In this document: positions 9,012-15,903 of the stretch, one piece after another | How the letters are laid out: every line of letters begins with the position of its first letter | How positions within the stretch are numbered: position 1 is the stretch's first letter | Origin: DATFVA01 sp963832355 | GTDB taxonomy: Bacteria > Bacteroidota > Ignavibacteria > Ignavibacteriales > Ignavibacteriaceae | NCBI GenBank assembly: GCA_963832355.1 | Contig: CAWHTX010000014.1 | Coordinates: 630,026-694,025, forward strand | Direction of reading: 5' to 3' | Length of the DNA: 64,000 nt | Notes under the pieces: generated by a model | What the model saw: the letters and a program-made list of their open reading frames with translations, nothing else | The model's database searches: none | What the model was told of the DNA's origin: nothing | Program-made: the position numbers and the translations under genes

Positions 9012-9224
9012 TTATATAAGCAGCACAAATTTTCTTGTTTTTGTGAAACTGCCTGCCTGCAGCCTGTAAAAATAAATTCCGCTTGAAAGTCCTGCCCCGC
9101 TGAATTCAGCGGTATAATTCCCTGTGCCCTTTTCTTCATTTACAAGAACAGCAACTTCGCTTCCCAGCAGATCATAGACTTTAAGAGTTACAAATCCACT
9201 TTTACCTGCAGTGTAATTAATCAA
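9012..9224 (-). pseudogene. Orphan type IX secretion C-terminal sorting domain fragment
   Basis: About 70 codons encode a recognisable T9SS type A sorting domain: SGFVTLKVYDLLGSEVAVLV, then GLSSGIYFYRLQAGSF and a terminal KFVLLI. The usual YPNPFNP lead-in and any passenger domain are missing: upstream sequence in this frame has no matching coding character. This is the signature of a gene whose body was deleted. The only start is a TTG without a ribosome site. It lies end to end with the STAS gene on the other strand. Confidence 0.75.
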
Positions 9225-9337
9225 GATGTTACCCTTAACTATATGCTAATTATATTGTAAGAATTTAAGTGAACCGCACAAAATTTCTATTCCATAAAGC
9301 ACATCGAAAAGTTTAATTACGACCCGACAATGCGTGC

Positions 9338-9730
9338 TTATTCTTTCGGTGAAAAAAGTGCTGCTACGGCTCCGGCAGGATCCTGGATTACGCAGTACCT
9401 TCCGTATTTCCCCATATCCCTGGGACCCGCGATTACCTTTCCGCCGCTCTTTTTGCACAGCTCTGCCGATGCATCTACATCTTCCACAGCAAAATAGATC
9501 AGCCACTGCGGCGGGAGATCGGCGTTTACTCCCCTCGAATGGCATATGCCCGCAACTGTGCGGTCTGTATCGGGACTATTCATACTAAAATCATTATACT
9601 CCCCCATAGAAACCGGTTCAGATTTCCAGCCTATTACTCTGCCGTAAAAGTTTTTTACATTTTCCGCATCCGGCACGGTGAGGTCCGTCCATATTATCGA
9701 TCCTGTTTCCAGTTTATCTTCTTCTTTCAT
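9338..9730 (-). CDS. VOC family (glyoxalase/bleomycin resistance-like) protein
   Basis: A 130-residue protein built of two beta-alpha-beta-beta-beta modules: GSIIWTDLTVPDAENVKNFY then WLIYFAVEDVDASAELCKK, ending CVIQDPAGAVAALFSP. This is the vicinal-oxygen-chelate fold in the subgroup with paired domains, often annotated as glyoxalase or bleomycin-resistance-like. Substrate is not predictable. It stands alone, with the next gene upstream being tRNA-Ala on the opposite strand. Confidence 0.85.
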   Translation of the reverse strand: MKEEDKLETGSIIWTDLTVPDAENVKNFYGRVIGWKSEPVSMGEYNDFSMNSPDTDRTVAGICHSRGVNADLPPQWLIYFAVEDVDASAELCKKSGGKVIAGPRDMGKYGRYCVIQDPAGAVAALFSPKE

Positions 9731-9859
9731 TTTACCTTACTGTTTTGTTGAATATATCTTCTAATATAACTCTTCCGCGGTACTTTTTCCTCCTCGTCCA
9801 ATCCCGCAACATGTACTTTTAACTTTTTACTTTTTACTTTATATTTGTCGTTAGAATTC

Positions 9860-9932
<73 letters not shown>

Positions 9933-10040
9933 CAAGGATAAAAAAGCGGGTTTGTCATATGAATATGGTCTGGGTTTAGACCTGGGGATCTTCATAATCC
10001 ATTAACCAGCAATATATTTTTCGAAGGGCCTTATTTTATA

Positions 10041-10078
10041 GGCAGGAGTACTACCCGAAACGGGTTAATACTCCTGCC
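10041..10078 (-). terminator. Strong hairpin downstream of the ScyD/ScyE-like gene
   Basis: A perfect 10-bp outer stem (GGCAGGAGTA/TACTCCTGCC) plus an inner ACCCG/CGGGT stem with an AAA loop, 46 bases beyond the stop of the minus-strand gene. The reverse strand continues with an A/T-rich but not T-only tail, so it is a plausible but imperfect intrinsic terminator. Confidence 0.55.
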
Positions 10079-10123
10079 TGGTTGAATACATATAATTTGC
10101 CTGAACTAAAATTCGACTTAATC

Positions 10124-11171
10124 TTAAATACCGAATGGCGGACCGGCCGCATTATCGATAGTCCAGACCTCACCTGAAAGAGTTACTATATAAGCAGTAT
10201 TACCTATAAAATCGAGTGATGTAGGCTGATTAAGTTCATTAACGATTTCGGTAAATGTGCCGTCCGGATTAACCCTTACAAGCGAACCTGTATTTGGCAG
10301 GGCCGGGTCGCCCGGGTTACCACCACCAAATATTCCCTGTGACAGAGCAAAGAGTGTTTGTCCGCGGCCATACTCTACATCAACCAGTAACCGCGCACCT
10401 GTGGCAACTTCAGTAACCGACGACGATTCCGAATCAAATGATACCACCTTCCCATTCTCCGGTAGGTGCGGAACCGGCCCTGCTTCAGCCATATAACACT
10501 TTATTGCCATGTACTTCTAATCCCGTAGGAACAATGTCATTGAACGATTTAAATATGGAGATATTTCCATCGAGTGTAACATAGAGTACCCGGTTTAGAT
10601 GTCCGTCAGTTACCAGGAATCCATCTTGATACTTTTGAATTGAATACAAAACCCCGGTAACGACAAAGTAATCAAATCCTGATGGAGGATGGGCTACATT
10701 ATAGCTGCCAAGGTCTGCGATTATGGTGTAGCTGCCCGAACCGTCTATGCGATAAATTCCGTTGATATTGCCGGTGGGGAAAAGATTTGGGTCATCAACC
10801 AGTGTAACAAGTACATAGGCAGTGCTGCCAATAAAAGAAATATCAATTGCCCCGCCGATTCCGATGATTGAAGGCGGAAGTCCGCTGGCAAAGGTGGTAA
10901 CATCCCCGGTTCCGGGATCCACACGAGAGATCCGGCCGGCAGCACCTTCAGTAACATAAAGTGCCCCGCCCGGGCCGATCGTACTGCCTGAAGCTCCCTC
11001 AAGACCTGACACCAGTAGCTGAGGCGTTCCCGGGACACCGATACTGTATAAACTTCTTGTACCAGAACTTTGATCGGATACAGGATTATCCTGAAATTCA
11101 TCCGAACTGCACCCTCCAATCACTACCGCAGCAATAATGGTAATGAACCATAATATAGAGCTGTTTTTCAT
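10124..11171 (-). pseudogene. ScyD/ScyE-like beta-propeller lipoprotein with one frameshift
   Basis: The reading starts at an ATG with a GGAGGAT ribosome site, has a lipobox-type signal peptide (VVIGGCSS) and runs through NHL/propeller-like repeats such as GPGGALYVTEGAAGRISRVD. It stops after 228 codons, and the same protein continues in the next frame (PENGKVVSFDS, GSLVRVNPDGTFTEIV, LNQPTSLDFIGNTAYIVTL) to the end. The break lies near 10490-10510 and equals one extra base. Together the parts make a normal ScyD/ScyE family protein of about 345 residues, probably an exported surface or periplasmic propeller. It may be a real pseudogene or a sequencing indel. Confidence 0.75.
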
Positions 11172-11540
11172 TTTATCCTCCGATTATTTGTTGATGAATT
11201 GATTTTTATTTAGATATGAGACCGCAAGATCCTAAGTTCAAAGCGCCGGAAAGGGGTATAAGCTTTGCTGAATAATTACCCGAAGTATCTTGTCCCCTGC
11301 AGATTAAGATTTCCGTACACTTTTATCTACCACTCTCGTAGCGAATTATGAAACATTTGTCTCTCTGGTTACGAAATTTGCGCTTCATAGAATGAAACCG
11401 CACGTATTTGCTGCATTAAATGAAAATAAAATCGCTCTGGAATAGGTGGGAAACAAAGGAAAAACTCAAATAGTCTGTGAAGGGAGTTTGCTCGCGAAGG
11501 TCTGTTACTAATTTAATTTCTTAATTAAATAATCAGTGCC
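11172..11540. other. Intergenic region, nothing recognised
   Basis: Noncoding spacer between the divergent propeller lipoprotein and the RNA element. I see no ORF of convincing composition and no strong repeat. Confidence 0.4.
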
Positions 11541-11571
11541 TTGATTTTTAGTAAATCTGATTTTAATTTTG
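11541..11571 (+). promoter_or_regulatory. Bacteroidota-type -33/-7 promoter
   Basis: TTG at 11541-11543 and TAATTTTG at 11564-11571 with a 20-base spacer match the primary sigma factor promoter pattern of Bacteroidota (TTTG/TTG, about 19 bases, TAnnTTTG). It would start transcription close to the first stem of the RNA element immediately downstream. Confidence 0.6.
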
Positions 11572-11574
11572 TAC

Positions 11575-11655
11575 AAACTCGTTCATAAAGGTTTACCCCT
11601 GCCTTGTGATGGCAAAGAGTTTACCCTCCTGCAATCCCCTGTAGGAGGGTTTTTT
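11575..11655 (+). ncRNA. Repeated structured RNA element, copy A, with intrinsic terminator
   Basis: Outer stem AAACTC (11575-11580) pairs with GAGTTT (11617-11622). Inside are GGTTTACCCCT and a TGCC/GGCA hairpin. Directly after comes a terminator ACCCTCCT/AGGAGGGT (11623-11630 with 11643-11650) followed by a T run. The same layout recurs at 49.0 and 51.4 kb with different but still pairing stem bases. It could be a short independent RNA, since a promoter sits in front, or an attenuating leader of the cytochrome-like gene 75 bases downstream. Confidence 0.6.
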
Positions 11656-11731
11656 ATTTTAAATTGATTTGTGTTGATTTTTGGTATAGATTAAAATCAT
11701 CAATTAAGGTTTTTAAGAGTTAATACTAATA

Positions 11732-12136
11732 ATGAAGCAAATATTTTCACTCCTTCTTATTTCAGCGTTTATTATTATTCTGTCTTATACAGGATGCAAG
11801 GACCAGGTTACGGCCGCCGATGTAGATAACAGGGTTATACCTGACTCGAATGTCAGTTATTCGCAGGATATCCAGCCGGTGTTCAATCTTAAATGTACGA
11901 ATGCAGGATGTCATAATGATGCGGACCTTGCCGGCGGTATTAGTCTTACCACTTGTACAAATACTACGGCTAACCCTTCAATTGTTTTTCCCGGAGAGCC
12001 TGATAACAGCAGACTTATATGGGCAATTGAAGGTATAGGTAATTTCCCGATGCCACCTGTGGGTTATCCCCCGCTGACTTCAAACCAGATAAGGGGTGTA
12101 AGAACCTGGATACAGGAAGGGGCTCAGTGCAATTGA
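11732..12136 (+). CDS. Cytochrome c-like lipoprotein
   Basis: A 134-residue protein. The signal peptide ends with a lipobox-like SYTGC, so it is probably a lipoprotein. The mature part has one haem-attachment-like motif CTNAGCH (spacing C-x4-C-H), then GGISL and a C-terminal QIRGVRTWIQEGA with a conserved methionine context (NFPMPP) that could supply the distal ligand. This resembles the Planctomycete-type cytochrome C domain. The CX4CH spacing is unusual compared with CXXCH but recurs in Bacteroidota members of this group. A role in envelope electron transfer is inferred only from the family. The gene follows RNA copy A. Confidence 0.7.
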   Translation: MKQIFSLLLISAFIIILSYTGCKDQVTAADVDNRVIPDSNVSYSQDIQPVFNLKCTNAGCHNDADLAGGISLTTCTNTTANPSIVFPGEPDNSRLIWAIEGIGNFPMPPVGYPPLTSNQIRGVRTWIQEGAQCN

Positions 12137-12170
12137 AATTAAATTTATTTTGTGTTTAGATTTTCAACAA

Positions 12171-12327
12171 GTATGACAAAATGTCATACCACCTATCTAT
12201 CCCGTTTTAGTGCAGTAGTAATCCGCCTTTTATCCGCCTTTTGAACTCAAAATGAGACATTGAAATTCTGCGAAAATCCTCACTTTTCAGCCGTTGAAAT
12301 TTTCAATAGTGTGACAAAATGGCAGAC
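12171..12327. repeat. Two 19-bp TGACAAAATG palindromes between convergent genes
   Basis: GTATGACAAAATGTCATAC at 12171-12189 is a perfect 8-bp inverted repeat around AAA. GTGTGACAAAATGGCAGAC at 12309-12327 is a degenerate version, and both are preceded by TTTTCAAYA. They look like operator or dyad binding sites, but they lie between two convergent 3' ends where no start is close, so their role is unclear. Confidence 0.5.
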
Positions 12328-12371
12328 CATTATATCGGTGCAAAATCTCTCCGCCCGTGGGCAGTAACTTA

Positions 12372-13364
12372 TTAGAGCCAGCCCTGGGATTTGTACCAGT
12401 CAACTGTTTTTTTAATTCCCTGCTCTGCCGAAATATTCTGCCGGTAACCTATCTGATCAACCGCTTTCTGAGTTGAACATATCCAGGCATGACGGGTTAT
12501 GTCCTTTGCCTTCTCAATATTTAAGGTAGCAGGTTTGCTGCTGAACATAGCGAAGAACTGAGCGATCGATGCGATGAAGAAAACAGCAGTATGTGGCACC
12601 TTTATATGCAGCGGCTTTTTGTTCATTATTTTCTTCGTAATATCGCCGACTTCCTCCCAGGTATAAAACTTTTCGGAGCTTATGAAATATGTCTGTCCTG
12701 CAGACGCTTCACTTTCCGCCGCAAGGATGAATCCATCCACCAGGTCATCAGCGTGAATAAGACTTATCAGTTTGCGGTCGAAACCGATGGTTGTGAAAAG
12801 TCCTTTTGCAAAGGTCTGGAAGAAAATAAAAATCTCGGTATCCCTCTCGCCATATACAGCGGGCGCCCGGCATATTGTAATCGGCAGACGATCCATATAT
12901 TCTTTCGCAAGGTTTTCCTGTGCAAGCTTGCTCCTGCCGTAGGTTGTTATCGGATGCGGTTCGTCCGATTCTACTACCGGTTTTTCATCGTAAGAAGGTC
13001 CTGCCGCAGTCTGACTGCTGACAACAAGAAATCTTTTTATCGTATTCCTGAACTCCATTGCTACTTCAAGCAGCGAACGGGTGGGATCAACGTTCCCCTT
13101 AAAGTAACCTTCAGGTTTTTTTGATTTAACCACACCGGCTACGTGATAAATGTATTCGGCTCCGTCAAAGGCCTTACGCAGGCCTTCCTTATCAAACAAT
13201 CCGCAGTCATATATTTCCAGGTCTTTTCCGCGCAGCCACTTGATGTCGCTGGTCTTCCTGGTAATGCATCTTACACGGTAACCTTTCTCTATTAAATGAT
13301 CTGCAAGATGACTTCCAACGAAACCATTTGCACCTGTTACAACAGCTATGGGAGGATTTTTCAT
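12372..13364 (-). CDS. NAD(P)-dependent epimerase/dehydratase-type SDR (CerR-like candidate)
   Basis: A 330-residue extended short-chain dehydrogenase. N-terminal VVTGANGFVGSHLADHL is the glycine-rich nucleotide-binding motif; YHVAGVV follows. The catalytic region VSSQTAAGPS ... TTYGRSKLAQE supplies the Ser and the YxxxK pair. No membrane segment is obvious. It lies head to head with the serine-palmitoyltransferase-like gene about 115 bases away. In Caulobacter-type ceramide synthesis the 3-ketosphinganine reductase CerR is also annotated as an epimerase/dehydratase near spt, which makes that role plausible; a sugar-nucleotide role remains possible. Confidence 0.85.
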   Translation of the reverse strand: MKNPPIAVVTGANGFVGSHLADHLIEKGYRVRCITRKTSDIKWLRGKDLEIYDCGLFDKEGLRKAFDGAEYIYHVAGVVKSKKPEGYFKGNVDPTRSLLEVAMEFRNTIKRFLVVSSQTAAGPSYDEKPVVESDEPHPITTYGRSKLAQENLAKEYMDRLPITICRAPAVYGERDTEIFIFFQTFAKGLFTTIGFDRKLISLIHADDLVDGFILAAESEASAGQTYFISSEKFYTWEEVGDITKKIMNKKPLHIKVPHTAVFFIASIAQFFAMFSSKPATLNIEKAKDITRHAWICSTQKAVDQIGYRQNISAEQGIKKTVDWYKSQGWL

Positions 13365-13479
13365 GCTAAAGTTTATTTGTTTTTATTTCTATTAAATTTT
13401 ACATTGAACCGCCAAAATTTAAGAAATTATTATTTGATTCTTAAATTCATTCAAGTATCAGGTATTTCCAGGAGGATTT

Positions 13480-14673
13480 TTGGATTTATTTAAAAAATGT
13501 TACGAGTTCACAAGGGCTGATGAAGTTAAGGCATCCGGTTTATATCCTTATTTCAGACCCATAGAAGAAAATGAAGGCCCCGTAGTTCAGATTGAAGGAC
13601 GCAAAGTAATTATGGCAGGTTCGAATAATTATCTCGGATTAACTGCCCACCCTAAAGTAAAAGAAGCTGCTATTAAAGCAGTTGAGAAATATGGTACCGG
13701 CTGTTCCGGTTCAAGATATCTTACAGGAACTCTTGATCTGCATATTGAACTTGAGGAGCGTCTTGCTAAATTTTTCGGTAAAGAAGCCGTACTTCTCTTC
13801 AGTACCGGTTACCAGACTGGTCAGGGAATAATACCGACCCTGGTTCAGCGCGGTGAATACGTTGTAACTGACAAAGATAACCATGCCTGCCTTGTTGCAG
13901 GAACTTTGATGGCTAAGGGAGCAACAGCCGATTTTGCCAGGTATAAACATAACGATATGGATGACCTCGAGCGGGTTGTGAAGAAACTTCCTCCCGAAGC
14001 AGGAAAACTTATTGTAAGCGACGGTGTTTTTTCAACCGGCGGCGAGATTGTTGATCTGCCGCGACTGGATAAGATCGCCAAAGAGAACGGCTGCAGAATA
14101 TTGATAGATGATGCTCACTCGGTGGGAGTTATAGGCAAGGGCGGTAGAGGTACCGCAAGTGAATTCGGTCTTGAGGCTGATATTGATATGACGATGGGAA
14201 CGTTCAGTAAAACATTTGCTTCCCTGGGTGGTTTTGTTACCGGCGAAGCAAAAGTGATAAATTATATTAAGCACCATTCCCCTGCCCTTATCTTCAGTGC
14301 TTCTCCTACTCCTGCCTCTGTTGCAGCTGCTCTTGCTGCGCTTGATATACTTGAAGCCGAACCGGAAAGAGTTGATAGGCTTATCAAAAATGCGGCGAAG
14401 ATGAGAAACGGTTTAAAAGAGATGGGCTTTAATGTGCTTGACGGCAGAACAGCTATCGTACCCGTAATTGTGGGTGACGATCAGCTGGCTTTCCAGATGT
14501 GGAAAATGCTTTATGATGCAGGCGTATTTGTGAATGTATTTATTTCACCCGGTGTTCCTCCCGGACGACAGATGATGAGAACAAGCTATATGGCTACTCA
14601 CGAGGACGAACAGCTGGATAAAATTCTGGATATTTTCAATGATACCGGAAAAAAACTCGGTTTAATTAGTTGA
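13480..14673 (+). CDS. Alpha-oxoamine synthase, serine palmitoyltransferase-like
   Basis: A 397-residue PLP-dependent fold-type I enzyme. It starts at TTG eight bases after AGGAGG. YPYFRPIEENEGP and GSNNYLGLTAHP open the domain; CSGSRYLTGT, then DDAHSVGVIGKGGRG and the PLP-lysine motif GTFSKTFASLGGF follow. The family condenses an amino acid with an acyl-CoA. Members are 8-amino-7-oxononanoate synthase, glycine C-acetyltransferase, aminolevulinate synthase and serine palmitoyltransferase. The YPYFRPIE start and FSKTFASLGG segment fit bacterial serine palmitoyltransferase best. No biotin genes are nearby, while a candidate acyltransferase and reductase flank it, so sphingolipid long-chain-base synthesis is the favoured role. 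Confidence 0.85.
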   Translation: MDLFKKCYEFTRADEVKASGLYPYFRPIEENEGPVVQIEGRKVIMAGSNNYLGLTAHPKVKEAAIKAVEKYGTGCSGSRYLTGTLDLHIELEERLAKFFGKEAVLLFSTGYQTGQGIIPTLVQRGEYVVTDKDNHACLVAGTLMAKGATADFARYKHNDMDDLERVVKKLPPEAGKLIVSDGVFSTGGEIVDLPRLDKIAKENGCRILIDDAHSVGVIGKGGRGTASEFGLEADIDMTMGTFSKTFASLGGFVTGEAKVINYIKHHSPALIFSASPTPASVAAALAALDILEAEPERVDRLIKNAAKMRNGLKEMGFNVLDGRTAIVPVIVGDDQLAFQMWKMLYDAGVFVNVFISPGVPPGRQMMRTSYMATHEDEQLDKILDIFNDTGKKLGLIS

Positions 14674-14711
14674 TCCTGTTAAATGCATCTTTGCTGAATC
14701 AGATTATTCAT

Positions 14712-14746
14712 AAGCATACCCCGAAAAGGTATGCTTTTATTTTTTA
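14712..14746 (+). terminator. Intrinsic terminator after the SPT-like gene
   Basis: A 9-bp stem AAGCATACC/GGTATGCTT with a 7-base loop is followed by TTATTTTTT. It sits 40 bases past the stop codon and would separate this transcript from the acyltransferase-like gene that follows. Confidence 0.85.
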
Positions 14747-14764
14747 AATATTACGGTGGTTGGT

Positions 14765-15886
14765 ATGAGCGAAATTAAAATCATCAAGGTTGAGAATCAG
14801 TCAGATTTAATGAGGTTTATTAAATTTCCCTGGAAGATCTATAAAGGCTACAGCAAATGGGTTCCCCCGCTGATAATGGACAGGAAGAAACTGCTTGATA
14901 AAAAGAAGAATCCCTTCTACCAGCATGCGGAAGCCGATTTCTGGCTGGCTGAAAAGGACGGCGAGCTTGTCGGCAGAATAGGAGCAATAAAAAATGATCT
15001 TCATAATAAATATCATAACGATAAGGTTGGTTTCTTCGGATTCTTCGAGTGTATAAATGATCAGGAGACTGCCAACAGGCTCTTCGACACCGCAAAGCAA
15101 TGGCTGAAGGAACACGGACTAAATGAAATGCGGGGTCCAGCGAATCCTTCAAGTAATGATGAATACGGAATGCTGATTGAAGGCTTTGATGATGAACCGA
15201 GACTGCTTATGACTTACAATCCCGAGTATTACCTCGACCTTTGTGAAAATTACGGGTTGAAGAAAGCAAAGGATCTTTATGCTTATAAACTTGAGACCGA
15301 AAAGGTGCTGAGCTCTGATAAATTGAAAAGGGTTGCAGAACTGGCAAGGAAACGCTCAGGGATGGAGATCAAGCAGCTTAATATGAAAGAGTTCAATAAA
15401 GAACTCGATAAAGTTAAGGATGTTTATAATAAAGCATGGGCACCCAACTGGGGATTTATTCCTATGACCAATGAAGAAATTGATGCTATGGCAAAGGACC
15501 TCAAACCTCTTGTTGAACCATCGCTTGTATTATTCGGTGAGATAAACGGAAAAACAATGGCATTCGCACTTGTTATGCTGGATTACAACCAGGTATTTAA
15601 GTCGATGAACGGGAAACTTTTCCCATTCGGTTTCCTGAAACTCTTTACTCAAAAGAAAAAGATCACCTGGAGCAGAATTATTACGCTCGGTATTGTACCT
15701 GAATATCAGAAACGCGGACTTGATGCATCTCTTTATTATGAAATAGTAATACGCGCTGATAAAATCGGAATTAACCTCGGTGAAGCCAGCTGGGTGCTTG
15801 AAGATAATGAAATGATGAACCGCGGTGCGCAGGTAATGAACGGCGAGCTTTACAAGAAATACAGAATTTATTCGATGCCCGTGTAA
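14765..15886 (+). CDS. GNAT-like N-acyltransferase (candidate bacterial ceramide synthase)
   Basis: A 373-residue cytoplasmic protein with a C-terminal GNAT-type fold. It shows FIKFPWKIYKGYSKWVPPL at the N-terminus, RIGAIKND, and the acyl-CoA loop-like ITLGIVPEYQKRGLDASLY near residue 310. This is the family usually left as hypothetical or GNAT in Bacteroidota; the bacterial ceramide synthase of Caulobacter is also a GNAT-like protein. Position behind a serine-palmitoyltransferase-like gene suggests N-acylation of the long-chain base. The ATG encoding MSEIK is chosen over a GTG three codons earlier. The function is an inference from context. Confidence 0.75.
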   Translation: MSEIKIIKVENQSDLMRFIKFPWKIYKGYSKWVPPLIMDRKKLLDKKKNPFYQHAEADFWLAEKDGELVGRIGAIKNDLHNKYHNDKVGFFGFFECINDQETANRLFDTAKQWLKEHGLNEMRGPANPSSNDEYGMLIEGFDDEPRLLMTYNPEYYLDLCENYGLKKAKDLYAYKLETEKVLSSDKLKRVAELARKRSGMEIKQLNMKEFNKELDKVKDVYNKAWAPNWGFIPMTNEEIDAMAKDLKPLVEPSLVLFGEINGKTMAFALVMLDYNQVFKSMNGKLFPFGFLKLFTQKKKITWSRIITLGIVPEYQKRGLDASLYYEIVIRADKIGINLGEASWVLEDNEMMNRGAQVMNGELYKKYRIYSMPV

Positions 15887-15903
15887 CAGAAAAGTGAATT
15901 GAT

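Noticed and set aside
10041..10078. Small RNA gene
   Set aside because: Long hairpin alone with no promoter; position 46 bases after a stop supports a terminator role.
12372..13364. UDP-sugar epimerase of a polysaccharide cluster
   Set aside because: No glycosyltransferase or other sugar genes nearby; lipid context fits better, although the chemistry is not excluded.
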